A stretch of DNA of 64,000 nt from Cricetomys ansorgei. Lineage: Eukaryota; Chordata; Mammalia; Rodentia; Nesomyidae. The stretch spans positions 7,696,001-7,760,000 of the forward strand of contig JAMJFZ010002307.1 of the NCBI GenBank assembly GCA_026225945.1, given 5' to 3'. The notes beneath the pieces were generated by a model. The model worked only from the letters and a program-made list of their open reading frames with translations. It was not told the origin of the DNA and searched no databases. A program made the translations under genes and the position numbers. Positions 35,114 through 47,749 of the stretch are shown piece after piece. Position 1 is the first letter of the stretch, and every line of letters starts with the position of its first letter.

Positions 35114-37183
35114 CTGCAAAAGACAACACATATGTACAGACAGAGTCACTTCAAGAGGAAAGCGATGGGTGTCCACACAAGCTTATTCTGGTACGGAAAG
35201 CAGCAGCTATTTCTGTGGCTTCATTCAGTAGCTAGAAGAGAAATAAGATACCCCAAAAATCCAGACACTGATTGATAGCTCACTGCTAACATGTCACATG
35301 TAAGACTGCTTTCATAGACATCACACTTGTATTTCACGTGTGACTACTATTACAGGAGTTTCTAATAATATCATGTATCCATGAATGCCATCTGTGGTAA
35401 TGATTAGGTGGAATTAGGAATCTCAGATTTGCACTCTGGACTTATGAATTCTTAAACTCTGGAAAGATGGTAGTACATCCGAGGTTTTTTATTTATTTTT
35501 TCCCTCTCTATGGAGTATCTCAATTTCTTGGGCATTTAAAGATTCTAAATTTGTAGAAAGACAAGATTTAAATCAGCAGAGCATATGAGCTGCAGAATCA
35601 AAATAGTTGTAGGACTTCACTAGGGAAATGTTCCTTTACACATAAATAGAAAGATTATTCATGTTCAGAATCCTTAAAAATCGGTTGTAAATTACCATAG
35701 TAAATGAGAGAGCCTACAGGAAATGTTTTAACCAGGGAAGAAATCATGCTTGTTTTTAAATCCACAGATCTTTGTACAAAAAAAATTAAGTGGTACCCCT
35801 GCACAAATCAGAATACTGGTAACATATTCCATTGGTAACCAAAAATGCTGTTTGATTTCAATATACGAAACTGGAAAATGCGACCCATAGGTTAACAAAA
35901 TTAAATGTAAGATTCAGATAAATCATCTTTTTAGTACTGCCCAATTCAGGGTCTATTGGGAGCTGGTAGCAAATCTCAGGTGGCTCGATAGTGACTGAAA
36001 GGCCAGTCAGTATCGCTGACCAAACTGGGAGAATCCCTAATGAGCTAAACTAGCTACTAGCTTCTGATAAGTGGCTGTGGTTTGGAGATCAACGCTGGCA
36101 GGCCACAGATCTTTGTAACTTTTCCTCTCCTTTCTAGTGCCTTGAGTTGTTTCACCTTGTTAGGAAGAGAGTCAGAGTGTAAGGAAGCCATATAAGTGAG
36201 GAGGCATTTTCATCCAAAAGAGATCTCATACTTCAACTAGCCACTACTTGGCTGTAAGTGGAGAGGTTTTTTTTTTTGCTCTCAATAATTGCAGGGTGGA
36301 GTTCAGGAGAAGAGTTAGTTGCATTTTTTAAACTTGCATTGTGGGATGTGTTAGATTTCTGATTTTACTGTATCGTTGTCTTGGCTACACTTGAAACCAA
36401 AAATCTGACTTATCTGAGCTAGTTTCTATCAAGAAAGAATATAATAGTGTCTGTGTTTTATGCCCTTTAATAGATTGTATCAAGAGGCTCCCCAGCCTCT
36501 ACCCTGTGGTACAGGATTCAGAGTGGACTCAGAACTCTGGCTATAGGAGTGGGGCACGCAGAGATAGGAAAGAGGGCACAGAGAACATGAACTTCCAGAA
36601 GGACAATGGTGGATAGTATTATACAAACTTTAAGGCCATTTGAGGGGTCAAGAAAACAAATGTTTTGGAGGTGTTTGTTTTGCTTATTGTCAGGGAGCTT
36701 ATTTTCACATAATAAAACATACCAGTCTCTGCTAGTAGAACATCCATAGACTTTCAAAAAAAAAAATAAATAAAGTGTCAGGAAGGTAATCAGTAGTAGG
36801 GAGGAATGAAAAACAGATCTGAGAGTGTTGGTGGCTTCAGGAGACAATGGGGCTTTCTCTTGAATTCCACTGACCATGAGCACACTAGGAATTACACCTG
36901 ACTGGTCACTGAGTACGTTTGTTATATTGATCCATTTGGAAAAGTTACTTTTTAAAAATTAGTGATGTGGAGTAAGGTTGTTACCTGGTTCTCCTTCCTT
37001 CTTCTCTTTAAAGGCATTCTACTACTGCGTTATTTAATATGTAAACTGTATTGCTATACATAAAATAAAGGGCGGTTTCATTTTAAACAGTAAGGAAATT
37101 TTAGATACAAACAGGGACAATAAAAATGGACAAATTTAAAACAAGGTAGATGGGGATCAGAATTGATTAAAAAAATACTACTA

Positions 37184-37391
37184 GGGTAAAGAGAAGGCTC
37201 AGTGGTTAAGAGCACTGGTTCCTCTACCAGAGGACCTGTGTTTGATTCCTAGCACACACATGGTGTTTCACATTCATCTGTGACATGAGTTCTGGGGGAC
37301 CCAATGCCCTCTCTGGGCTCTATGGGAGCCAGACACTCAAGTGGTACACAGACATACATGCATGCAAAATATCCATACACATAAAAGAAAA
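37184..37391 (+). mobile_element. B2 SINE
   Basis: GGGTAAAGAGAAGGCTCAGTGG, AAGAGCACTGGTTCC, AGAGGACCTGTGTTTGATTC and GGTGTTTCACATTCATCTGTG are B2 from the tRNA head to the middle, followed by an A-rich end. Confidence 0.85.
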
Positions 37392-37797
37392 CGTCATCAG
37401 ATACTATGGTGAAAATTCTTAAAAACAAAACAAACAAATGTTACAATGGCAGTCTATATGCACCAGACTTTGTATTAAGATGTCTAGAGCTTCTCTGCAG
37501 CCAGCCTTTGTTAGCTAAGCTTCCTGTAATTTCCTGGACAAAATCAATGTTTCCCAAGAGTTCTCACACAGTGTTGGGTTCTTCTGGCAGTGGAGGCAGG
37601 CTTCAGAAGGGTAGTGGGGAGATGCTAACTAGGCCTGATGGTAAGACTGCAAACTCTCCCTGCAGAGCACAATTGTAGTATGCATCACTCGCACGCTTTG
37701 AGATCTTTAAAAAAATGTGATGTGCTTAGAAATTAGACTCTACTTTTGTTCATGACGTTTCAGGATATATGCCCAGGTATATCCTTAAGGTCTTTTA

Positions 37798-37945
37798 AAA
37801 TTATATATATATTACACATATATATTTTAATATACATATTATGATATATAACAAAATAAAAAATTACATATTACAAATATTATATGTAATTGTTATATAT
37901 AAATTATTATATATATTTAGTCATATACACTGCATACATATATAT
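37798..37945. repeat. AT-rich (TATA)-type low-complexity tract
   Basis: Mixed TATATA, TATTACATA and ATTATATA units. Confidence 0.8.
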
Positions 37946-40202
37946 GTATTATTTTTGAATTTAGTGATTAAAAACTTCAACCTCAAATTTGCTGCCTTGA
38001 GAGAGACAAAGGAACTGGATTATGCTTCCATCACACTATTTCATAAAATGACAAAATTAATAGTTATTGAGTTGAGTTATCAGGAGTCTTTGCATCAATC
38101 CCCAGCATCTGAACCTGAGGACACTGAGGATTACATCACTGGGAGGACTTGATCTGATAAAATATTTTGAAATCCTGACTGTAATAGGTCTAGCTGTGTT
38201 CATGTCTAAAAGGAGAGCCATTTTGATTCTGAGACAGAAGCCTCTGTACAGTGCTGACAGTTTTACAGTTCTTTCATGGAGCAAGATGAGGCATCTCTAA
38301 GCAGGAAGGGAGGCAGCTGCAGACAGAAGCTAAGGTGAGAACTCAGACATGAATTCTGGTTTTTGTTCTATTTTTAAGCTCCTTGATGACTTCCATCAGA
38401 CAGCCTTTCCCAGAGCTCCTCATCCCCAAGTGTGGCAATTGAACTGGACCAGAAGAAAGCGAACAAACTTGAACAGCACAACTATGTTTTACTACTTAAT
38501 CCTGAAAGAGTTGAAATGAAGAGGTCAGTATTAACAGCTCAGGCAGTTGCCCAAGGAATCAAATTGTTTGGAGATTAAGACTTATTTTAGGCCATGTTTG
38601 AAATTCTGCATATATTTCTTATTTTCTAAGACTTTAACTCACCCTAGGAGTCCTGAAAATACTGTGCTCCAAAAAAAAACAAAACAAAGCAAAACAAAAG
38701 AAAACAGTATTATAATCTTTGGGGGATATTTCAGATTTTGGTTTATATTATAACATTGAAGAAAATTCTATTATTCGGTCAAGGTAGGGATTCTCTATGG
38801 TGAAGTAGTTTACACAATAAAAATGCTAAGTAATAATTACACTATTTATTTCTGTACTTAAATTGGAAACTGAGCTCCTGGAGATGGTTGTGCTGACTAA
38901 AACCCTTTGCTACTGCAGTGGGAGAGGCACTGTGAATACAGACCCAGGGATAATCTTACTTGCAAAAGTAGATTATATGATTTTTTTCATCAAATCTTTC
39001 TTTTGTATTTGAGATATTTTCCTTTGTAGAACTGAAAGTGAGTTGTTTTGATGTTTGCAAATGTTAAATCTTATTTTTATGTGTAGAAATTAGCTAATGC
39101 ACCCCTCATAGATATATCTGCACCTAATCACCATTGGTTCTACACAAGCCCACTTGTAGAGGCCCTGAAGAGACAGAATGCCTCCAGGAAGCCATTCTGA
39201 GGTCGTGTGTATGTTGGAAAGGATATCGATATAAGTGGTCATTACAACTGCACACAGCTATTGAGGGGCAATTCAAACTATAATAAAAGACTCAATGTCA
39301 AATGCTTATGGGCAAGGGTCATCCTGTGAGTGGAAATGAAGGCAACATGCTACTTTTCTGTGAGCTGGAAATATCCACACAGAATAAATCGAATAAGAAC
39401 CTCTTCAAATTGTAGTGTAGTGAGGAGCAAAATGGAACTGTGGCTGTGTCTCAGCCAAACTTGATGGATTTCTGATGTCTTAGAGCAATCTGGATTTCTC
39501 TTGATTGTTTATCCCAGGAGAGATGGAGATGCTCTGGTTTTGATGAGAGACAGTCTGCTGGGAATATATTTCCAAATGCTTGTTGAAATAATCATAGAAG
39601 TCTATTGTATTTTCCTCATCATCACTGGTTTATGTACATTTTCCTTGCAAAAATCATCACCTTGGATCAATCTCAGATAACAGCCTCCCACATTGGAACA
39701 GCGTCCCCTGCAAACAGCTGTAAGTGATGCACATCAGCACAGAGCCAGTGATTTTTCTGGCATCCCTATCTCAGGCAAGCCAATGGAGAGAACCAAATCC
39801 ACTGAATGCTCTTTTCAGTTAATAGCTGGAAATAGTACTTTACAAAAATGCTAGATCTGAAATAACTGCAGTTGGAACTGGAAGGAAACGCTCTCATGAG
39901 TTGGAAGGACACCCATGTGGCTGTTCTTAGGGAGAAGGTCATGAATGTCCTTAGCACTCATTTCAGATGTCTGCAATGTCTGCTACCAGCAGTAGATATT
40001 CCTCCTAGAGCTAACCTGGGTTTTTGTAGACTTTTAAAATATACTTCCTACAGGGATTGATTTTTTTTCCCATTTAGTAAGTAACCTCTATTGACTGCAG
40101 ACATTGCATTAAGACGGCAGACGCAACAGAGATGAATACATTCCTTGTCCTTGACACAGACATGGAGATGTGCTAAGGTCTCAAAACCCAAACCAAGCAG
40201 CA

Positions 40203-40430
40203 GACATGTATATACACATAAAAACATATACTTACATACACAAGACATAGACATACATACACATAAGATACACATGTATACACAGAGAGATGCATACATA
40301 TACACATAGGGACATGCACATAGAGAAGCACACATACACACATAGGGACATACACACAGAGACACACACACATACACATCTACACAAAATACACACATAC
40401 ATATACACAAATAAAGATGCACACACACTG
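40203..40430. repeat. Degenerate (ACAC/ACAT)n tract
   Basis: About 230 bases of ACATAC, ACACAT, AGACAC and GGGACATAC units. It includes repeated blocks such as CATAGGGACAT with 20-40 base spacing, so it is partly organised as a higher-order repeat. Cys/Val-rich minus-strand open frames here are translations of the repeat. Confidence 0.9.
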
Positions 40431-41268
40431 AGTTCAGATCAGAAATAATCCAAGGAATTTTTAAATTTTTATCTGGTTTGTTTGATAAAATTTTTCTTCA
40501 GTGGCTGAATGTTGAAAGTGAAAACTGAAAAGCAATATTTTAAACACTTCCATTGCACCAACTTTTTCTAATGTGCCTTATAATAATATTAGCATAGCAA
40601 CACAAGTTCTGATTTCTGCAGGTCCTGGATTTTATCATCTGACTCCAAAGCAGGGCTTCCCATGTTAAAATAATAAATACATTGATGCTTCTGGAAATAT
40701 TTACCCTTAAAATCATCAGTAGATTTTACTATGTGTTCTAGGCATGAATCATTCTCAAGAATTATAGGTCAAAAAAATCAGTTGACTTTGCAAGGGCCGT
40801 TAGTTCTGAGAGCATCTCTGAACTCACAGTTCTGTGCTTTTTTGGAAGTTGCCAAGTATTTCTTGGCAATAAGAGACCGACAAAGCGGTCATGCTTTATA
40901 ATTTTACTTTGGTCAGAATTTTATAGCTTTTGTTTTTTTTCTAAAAGACAATATAGTCACTTTGAATTACTGATTCCAGAGAAGTTGGCTATTTGGAGAT
41001 GAAAAAAATCACTGAGACTGGTCTTGCCAACATCTCTCCATTGTAAATGACCCAACTGATGAGCAGAGCATGCGACCTGCTTCTAACGCCAGTTCTCCAT
41101 TTTTTGCTCTTCTATTCTGATTTCAATACTCATGATTTATATTGAGCCACCTCATTTGAGCATAAAATGTACTCTTGATTTTCTCATTATGCCATAACCT
41201 GAAGAACATTCAGTTCCCGGAGGTTGAATTGGAACAGGGGCTCTGTTAATCATGGATGATATACTTAC

Positions 41269-41400
41269 TCTTTTGGAAACAGTGGAAGGCAGGTCCAGGC
41301 CAGCAGATTTGCACTGTGGGTGGCAGAGTCAATCCCAAACAGTTTTATAATGAGCATGGATTCTCTTGGAAGTGAATTTATCTCAAGAGGAAAATTGATT
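41269..41400 (-). CDS. Pik3c2g: Pik3c2g exon: C2 domain, 132 nt
   Basis: The acceptor is TTTGCTTTTCAG and the donor is AGA|GTAAGT. The first base completes the codon shared with the upstream exon; 43 codons follow, starting INFPLEINSLPRESMLIIK and ending LAWTCLPLFPK, with GA of Glu left over. It covers the central strands of the PI3K C2 fold (LPLESVLHLTLFG in C2-alpha), thought to bind membrane. If the cassette exon upstream is skipped, the first base joins AG to give Arg; if included, it joins AT to give Ile. Confidence 0.97.
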
Positions 41401-41683
41401 CTGAAAAGCAAAGAAAGCATTCAGATTATAACCGTGTTTTTACAAATATTTTCTTGTAATTATTTGGGAAAAATATTTGAGTATTTGAATTGAGGTATCC
41501 CCTTGAAAATTTTAATGAGGTATTTAAGGTAATGATGCCCAATAAGTAATAATTTTATTCCTTGTAACTTTGAGATGTAGAGTCATTTAAATATAGAAGA
41601 ACCCGACTCTCACACATTACAGTAAGCACAAAAAAGACTGGCTCAGTTTATCTTAGGGAGTATATAACTAGGAGTGGATCTTG

Positions 41684-41844
41684 GTTGTTTATTTTGTGTA
41701 TGTAGAGGGGAGGGCATGGCTTGTATATGAGATCAAGTGGCAACTTGTTTGAGTTCTTTCTTTCATATGACCTCTAAGGATCAAACTCAAGTCATCAGCC
41801 TTGATATAAAGTGCCTTTAACCTCTGAGCCATCTTGCCAGCCCA
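41684..41844 (-). mobile_element. B3 SINE
   Basis: GTTGTTTATTTTGTGTATG, GATCAAGTGGCAACTTG, GGATCAAACTCAAGTCATCAG and GAGCCATCTTGCCAGCCC are reverse-complement B3. It ends about 285 bases from exon 41269-41400, inside the upstream intron. Confidence 0.8.
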
Positions 41845-43324
41845 AGAAACATGTCTTAGGAATCTTTCAGACTGTGCTGCAATGAGATGGAATTTCAGAA
41901 AGCCATTCCAAGAAGGGAAAAATGCATTCCAAGAAGGCAAAAGAACATAGCACAAAGCATGGGGAAATGAAGAGGATTCTTGTGAATTAAAATATTCCCT
42001 CCTAGGAGAGCAGGGAGCTCATTAAGGCTCAGGAAGCTAATGAAATCAAGCTTGGGAAACTCAGGAAGTTTTGAGTTTAAGAAAAAGTCACGATTTTCAC
42101 AAGGTCCCTCCTGAAGGTTAGAAGGAGCAAATGCTTGCTGGGAGAAGGATGTTCTCTGCCCAGAAGAGCTGCCTGCTTCTGGAACTGGGAGCTCAAGAGA
42201 TGCAGTTCCTTCTGTGTACTTTTGCTGTCAATTATCATGAGTTACCCATGCTCCTCTAATTAGCCCTATAAGCTGACTAGTTCGCCAACTAGATTTGAGT
42301 AGAGTTGTGTTGTGTATGTCGCCAGTTACATATCTGGGTAAATACAAGTCTGTCATGCATCTCCCAGGAAAAATCATGCAACTCATAAACTTAGAAATAC
42401 ATGAATAAAAAGAGTAGGTGTGTTTGAGAAACATGTTTGTGGTGGCTGCTATGTAAGGTGAGGTTGAGTTGGAAGAACATGTAGATCCGTAACTCTTAAG
42501 AACTTTGCACCAATCATAGAAATTTGAACTTCTCTCCTACAACAAAAAGAAATTCATCAAAGAAAAAGAGAATGTATAAAGAGTTATTTACAATTTTAAA
42601 TTTAGAACCCAGGAATGATCAGAGAAACACAAAAATGTACCTCCACTGGATGTCAGGATCTGAGCTCAGGTCCTGGGTAACATTGGGTTTAGGGGAGAAA
42701 AGAGGTTCAAGAGAGATGAAATGTCATCCATCTGGCAAAGAGTATATTGGAATGGCTAGAGGAAGGTAGTCTACTGAGCTGGCAGTGAGCACTGGTTATG
42801 TATGAAGGATAGTGTAACTCTGCTCAGGGAGAACAGAGAGTTTTCCTGAAGGTCCCTTAGAAAGAATGGGGAGGATAGTGTTATACTATGGGGAAATAGG
42901 CCCAAGATTGGCTGGACATCATCTCCCAACTATATATAATTGTGGAAAATACGTATAAAGAAGCACCCAGGGGTGATAATAGAGTGACTCACAGGAACAG
43001 AACCAGATGAGGGATTTTAGAGGTGAAATGGATAAACAAGATTCGACTGGTAGCATAGAAGTAGGAAAGGACAACGAGAAAATTGATGGTGAGTTCTAGT
43101 TTCTACACTATAAAATAGGAAATAATTTAACTGACAAAAAGCAGGGTAGAGAAGCTGGAGTTGAAACAAATGTAATGTGATCTTAGTATATGATATCACA
43201 CACTAAGTTAATAGTAACCGTGAGCTATCAGCGAATAAGCTGCGTGTGGGAAGGATGACTCCCTGTTTGGAATTGGAAAGTTTACATGTTGAAAAATTGT
43301 CCCTGTTGATTAATAATATGCTTC

Positions 43325-43430
43325 TCCTTCAACAACTCACTCACCCTCTGTAAGCCTTATTTTTCCTTATCCATGAGACTATTACGGCATGACACAATGG
43401 ATGGGCACACGGTAGGTTGTGTTTCAAATT
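43325..43430 (+). mobile_element. MIR-type SINE fragment
   Basis: AACTCACTCACCCTCTGTAAGCC, TTTTCCTTATCCATGAGA and GGGCACACGGTAGG follow the 3' half of MIR/MIR3. Confidence 0.45.
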
Positions 43431-44180
43431 CCATCCATCTTTTTCAGTCAGTCACACAGTAATTTATATTAACTGCTGTGTATTTAAGATTTTGACTCAT
43501 AAAACTATTCTTTTTTGGAGAAAGGAAATGCAATTCTAGTGAAAAGTCAGGGGAGCGTGATGGGAGAAAAGACCCAAGTGGTGGGAATTGCCTGTTAAAA
43601 ATGGGCAAAATTGAGATTTATTAAAACATTGCATATTTTGGTGCCTCAAGCTAAGTATTTTTCATTTATAATATTTTATAGTTTTCCTATTCATTCAGAT
43701 TTCTGAGGTTAAAAGAATCTCTGAAATGACATAAGATGTTGACGATAATGTGGAAGGTACAGTAATTTCTTGAATGTTCTTTTATCTATAATTGAGTCTA
43801 TATCACAGTTCCATTTTCTGTGCTGTGATGGAAGCTATAATCATATTCCATTTTTTACATAACCTAGAAAGTTCTTTTTTTTTTCTTAAGAAGAGCTGGC
43901 GTTTTCCTATAGGACTTGAGCTTTTCAAACATTAAGAATGATAAAAAAACAGAGACATTAGAATTGATGGTTGTTGCCAATCCCCATTCGTTCGCTTTAA
44001 TAAAAATCAATTCTAGAAAAGAGTACATGCATTCTAAATAGTGTATCGTTCATCTTCTGAATATATATGGACTCACATTCACTGGAAAACGGTTTCTGTT
44101 TTTAAACTTCTCCATGACTACTTAAAAACAAAAGAATGAGCAGGAAAAAAAAAGAAACCTACTTTATAGAATATGCCAAT

Positions 44181-44344
44181 AGGGGCTGAAGAGTTGGCTC
44201 AGTAGTTAGGAGCATTTGCTGTTCTTCCAGGTGATCAGAGTTCAATTCCCAGCACCTATGTCAGGTGGCTCACAACTGCCTGTAACTGCAGCTCTAAAGG
44301 ATCTGATATCCTTTTCCAGCTTCTCTGAGTATCCTCACACATAT

Positions 44345-44388
<44 letters not shown>

Positions 44389-44410
44389 AAATTATTTAGC
44401 AAGTAAAAAT
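44181..44410 (+). mobile_element. B2 SINE with (CA)n expansion
   Basis: GGGGCTGAAGAGTTGGCTCAG, GCTGTTCTTCCAGGTGATCAG, GGTGGCTCACAACTGCCTG and TCTGATATCC are B2. Its 3' region has grown to about 20 CA units (44346-44387) before AATAAATTATTTAGC. Confidence 0.88.
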
Positions 44411-45344
44411 AAGAAGTTACTATTTTTTTTCCTTCTACATAAGATACATTTCCCCCTCAAAAACCAGAGTAAATTTGGTACTTAGCATTGAAGTACGGCA
44501 ATGAAATGTACTTTTAATTCCAATGTAACAAATATATGTGCTAATAAAGTATGTGAAACTGTTATACACACCTATGGAAATGGAATGTAAATATCCTTTA
44601 TGGAAGTAAAATGAAAAAAGTGATTCTAGGTTGAAATACAAGAATACAAGGATCCTTCATAGAAAACAAAACACTTGAGCAGTTTTAAGAAAATAAACAC
44701 ATATCAATTGTTTTAAAAAATATTAATAGATTCCTCACGTTTCTAAGAAACTGACTTTACTTGATTCTTTTTTCCCTTGAAATGAAAGTGAATTTGATTT
44801 CTGGACATAGCCAGAGATAAGTTTTAGTTAAATTTGAAGAATAATTTTAGCAATTAGGCTGGGTAATAACATTTTAAAGAGTCCTTGGTTACACAAAAAA
44901 TTATCAATTAACCAATAACCTTCGCTGGACTTTTAGTCTACAGTGTTCTTTTTTAACAGATGGATAATGAACTAAAAAAAAAAAAAAACCAAAACAATCT
45001 ATATCAGTTAGTAGATGTAGATAGAAATGCAAACGAACATATTCAGTTAAGGTGCCATTTCAGAGAAGTTCAGAGTTCACAAGGAGCACTGAAAGAAAAG
45101 GTGGACACCTACAGTGCAGAAAGAGCTCATTGAGGAGAAGGCAGTTACTGAGTGTTTGCAGGGTGGGTGGAGGGAAGCAGTGTGTTCTGACCCAAGAGAA
45201 CCTCTAGGAGAATGTGATTTCCTTTCTTGATAAGGTAAGTAGATCTGACTCAGAGCACCACCAGGTGGAGAGGCAGGGACGAGGGTTAGTGCAAACGTGG
45301 ATGCACAGAGGCACGTAGAGACCAAATGCCAGTGCTTTACAATA

Positions 45345-45440
45345 TGTGTTTGGGATTTTGATTTAGATGGACTGGAAAGCCACTGAAGAATTTTACAAAT
45401 AGAGCTGATTCTGTACTGTAAAATGGGGCAGATAATGGAA
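45345..45440 (-). mobile_element. L2 LINE fragment
   Basis: TTTGGGATTTTGATTTAGATG, GGAAAGCCACTGAAGAATTTTA and AGCTGATTCTGTACTG follow reverse-complement L2, where the consensus has GGAAGCCACTGGAGGGTTTT. Confidence 0.55.
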
Positions 45441-45996
45441 GGAATGTCATGGGTAAAAAGGATTAAGGACCTTAAACAAACAAGGGGGCCTGGTGAATGT
45501 AAAGGTCACAGAGTAATTTGAATCTGGTGTGGAGTGGGAAGGATCCTGATGTGTGTGTGTGGGAACAGAAGGTTACACATCATGTCTCAGGACATAGTCT
45601 CCACTGATCGTGGCAGCCCTAGGGCAGACAGATGTTGTCTCTTTAACATGTCCTCTGACTCCTAGAAGCTCTGACACATATTTTTCAATGAGGAAAAATA
45701 ATGCTAAGAACCAAGCTGTCTTCCAAAGTTAGACCTTCTGAGAGTTCTGAGAGACAATGAGCAGCAGGTGGAGAATACCGATTTCGGAGAAGCATTAGAG
45801 ATCATATGGAAACAACAGAGAGCAGGCCAATGGGGCAGCATCAGGGGAGGACAGAGAAGCTTCTGGAAATTTGACTATGTTATGGACAGGGTGGTAAGCC
45901 CAAGCATCTAAGTAAGAAGAGGGCTTAGGGGGTAAGGGGGCGGGGTTGAGGGTTAGGGAAGAAGGGGAGCAAGGATAGTGCCAAGAAGGTAGTTAA

Positions 45997-46193
45997 GGGG
46001 TGGAGAGATAACTCAGCTGTTGTGAGTCCTGGCTGATTTTGCAAAGGACTGGGGTTTAATTTCCAACACCTGCACGGTAGTCCACAGCCATCTGGGGGAA
46101 TCCAGTGCCCTCTCCTGGCCTCCAGGGCCACTGCATGCACATTGTACACATACACATAGAATAAAAATAAATATCTTTCTTTAAAAAAAAAAA
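45997..46193 (+). mobile_element. B2/B3 SINE
   Basis: GGGTGGAGAGATAACTCAGC, GGGTTTAATTTCCAACACC, TCCACAGCCATCTGGGGGAA, CCTCTCCTGGCCTCCAGGGC and AATAAAAATAAATATCTTTC with a terminal A11. Confidence 0.82.
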
Positions 46194-46296
46194 GAGCAGG
46201 TATTTGACATTTGAGATTTTATAGAAGACCACTAGAGGAGAAAACAAAAGCCTTTCTCCCTCGATAGGAATAGATTCACCCAATATTGCACTCCCC

Positions 46297-46348
46297 CTAA
46301 ACAAACAAACAAAAAACAAAAATAAAACAAACAAACAAACAAAAACAA
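46297..46348. repeat. (AAAC)n microsatellite
   Basis: AAAC and AAAAAC units interrupted once by AAAATAAAAC. Confidence 0.9.
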
Positions 46349-46663
46349 CCCAGATTAATTACTTAAGAGAATGCACAACTGGTTTATGTAAGAAAAGAGA
46401 GACCACACATAATCAGGTGCTTTCTTTCTTCTTAGCTGTAACCACCTCGGTTAAAACTCAGAATATTTCAGATCTCCAGTATGTGAATGAACAGTAGCAC
46501 CTTTCCTATTTGTAATTTTCCCTCATTCTCAATTCATTTGTATAGATGAGATGGTTTTCTAGGATTTTAGAGGACTTTAAACCTGTTGCAGAAACAGTCT
46601 ATTATCTATTGACCCTTCTTTACTTACCACACCATCGAATCAGTTAACTGGTGGTCAAACTAC

Positions 46664-46730
46664 CTCCTCTCTCTCTCTGTCTCTCTGTGTGTCTCTGTCC
46701 CCTCCCACCAACCCCCCCACACACACATAT
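46664..46730. repeat. TC-rich tract with a short (CA)n end
   Basis: TCTCTCTG units, then C-rich sequence and ACACACAC, about 80 bases beyond the 3' end of the cassette exon, in its downstream intron. Confidence 0.8.
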
Positions 46731-46806
46731 CATGGTTTGTTTAAAACAGAATAAAGGCAGATTTTTCTTAGCTAACCAGTGCAGCCAGAATAAAGATTAA
46801 ACTTAC

Positions 46807-46929
46807 ATTTCATTCCAGTTTACCAAGAGAAAGAATGACTTTGTGACTGGCATGGGTCTGCAGCTTTTCACTTGGCACAGCTTCTTCCCCGCATATGTGA
46901 GCCAGCAGGAAAATGAAAATGCTTTGTAG
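46807..46929 (-). CDS. Pik3c2g: Pik3c2g in-frame cassette exon: C2 domain, 123 nt
   Basis: The acceptor is ATGTTTCTTTTCAG and the donor is AAT|GTAAGT. The exon has one base completing Ser (AG|C), 40 codons from YKAFSFSCWLTYAGKKLCQV to FFLLVNWNE, and two bases of Ile. This is a C2 strand pair equivalent to YLICSLSHNGKDLFKP and FFYLIKWDE in C2-alpha. Since it is 123 bases with matching phases, skipping it joins AG to A (Arg) and continues INFPLE. From memory the human gene has isoforms of 1445 and 1486 residues, a difference of exactly 41. Both splice sites look good, so inclusion is expected in at least some tissues. Confidence 0.96.
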
Positions 46930-47049
46930 CTGAAAAGAAACATTGATCCACTAAGTTCAACACATGGGAGGAGAGAGCTTTCTAAAAGGGTCAATTATTG
47001 TTATTGTCAAAGTCAAATGATAAAAATTAGCTTGTGTAAAGTGTGCTTT

Positions 47050-47340
47050 TAAAATAACTATACAACTTATATTGAATATACCAGCAAGACTTCAGAATAG
47101 GCAGGCCCATGATTCTTCTGTGCCTACGGAGACATCAGTTCAACAATACACTGACCCGTTCCCTCTGGGAAATCCAGAAACCAGTTATGAAGGTTCTATA
47201 AGCAGATGGCAAGAGCAGTTTACTCTAAGTAGGTATGGAAATTCACAAGACTCAGTCTCAGCTCCTCCTCACCTGTCACCTGTGCGGTTGTGGGAGGCTC
47301 ACAACACCTGGTTTGTCCCTCAAGAGGGATAGAGAAGCCT
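47050..47340 (+). mobile_element. Possible ancient L1 5' UTR fragment
   Basis: CTTCAGAATAGGCAGG, GAGACATCAGTTCAACAATA and CTGGGAAATCCAGAAACCAG are reminiscent of 5' regions of old mammalian L1. An 86-codon open frame here (TTG start) is best explained this way. Weakly supported. Confidence 0.3.
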
Positions 47341-47504
47341 GGAATTCCCATCTGATGGGCCATAGCCACAAGGACTGATTTCACACTTGTATGCATTTAA
47401 ATGCTGGTAAGAGGAGGTACAAAGTTGGGCACTGCTGAGAACAAAGAATAAAAGCAATGGTTTTGCTTTGTGTGGTGTTTGTTGTCCCTGTTTGTTTTTA
47501 CATG

Positions 47505-47550
47505 TGTGCATGCATGTGTGTGCGTGCACGTGTGTATGTGTGTGTGTGTG

Positions 47551-47609
<59 letters not shown>
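47505..47609. repeat. (TG)n(GA)n compound microsatellite
   Basis: Imperfect TG/TGCATG units pass into about 25 perfect GA units, directly beside an inverted B1-like SINE. Confidence 0.95.
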
Positions 47610-47613
<4 letters not shown>

Positions 47614-47733
47614 ATGTCTCACTCCATAGTCCAGAATAGTTTGGGATTAACTATGTAGTCCAGCTGCCATGGAGCTCGATGTGGTCTTCCTGTCTCAGCT
47701 GCTCAAGCTCAGTACCACAGGCACCAGCCACCA
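47610..47733 (-). mobile_element. Diverged B1-like SINE
   Basis: GTCTCACTCCATAGTCCAGA, GGATTAACTATGTAGTCCAG, TGGTCTTCCTGTCTCAGCTG and CACAGGCACCAGCCACC are reverse-complement B1 or proto-B1. Confidence 0.65.
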
Positions 47734-47749
47734 TAGAAGCCTGGATTTT

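Larger units (their letters stand above)
35114..41268 (-). other. Pik3c2g: Pik3c2g intron, 6155 nt
   Basis: Relatively poor in repeats: one B2, an AT-rich tract and a long CA-rich degenerate tract. Bases 35120-37180, 37960-40190 and 40440-41260 are largely unique sequence without a recognised element. Confidence 0.9.
41401..46806 (-). other. Pik3c2g: Pik3c2g intron, 5406 nt
   Basis: Contains a B3, a MIR, a B2 with long (CA)n, an L2 piece, a second B2/B3 and short AAAC and TC tracts. Bases 41850-43320 and 44420-45330 show no other recognised element. A plus-strand acceptor-donor pair at 44959/45234 was considered and not accepted as an exon. Confidence 0.9.

Noticed and set aside
34826..35275. 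Longest open frame in the window (149 codons, plus strand)
   Set aside because: It starts with TTG, resembles no known protein and runs antisense through the Pik3c2g exon 34999-35113. Its openness is a by-product of the exon and chance.
40048..40428. Cys/Val-rich minus-strand frames up to 126 codons
   Set aside because: Direct translation of the degenerate ACAC/ACAT repeat in several frames.
44960..45233. Plus-strand pair of good splice signals (TTCTTTTTTAACAG acceptor, AAG|GTAAGTAG donor) suggesting a 274-nt exon
   Set aside because: The enclosed sequence has stops in the frame read from its first ATG, includes a long A-run and has no further exon partner. It is antisense to Pik3c2g, and consensus-like splice sites occur by chance every few kilobases.
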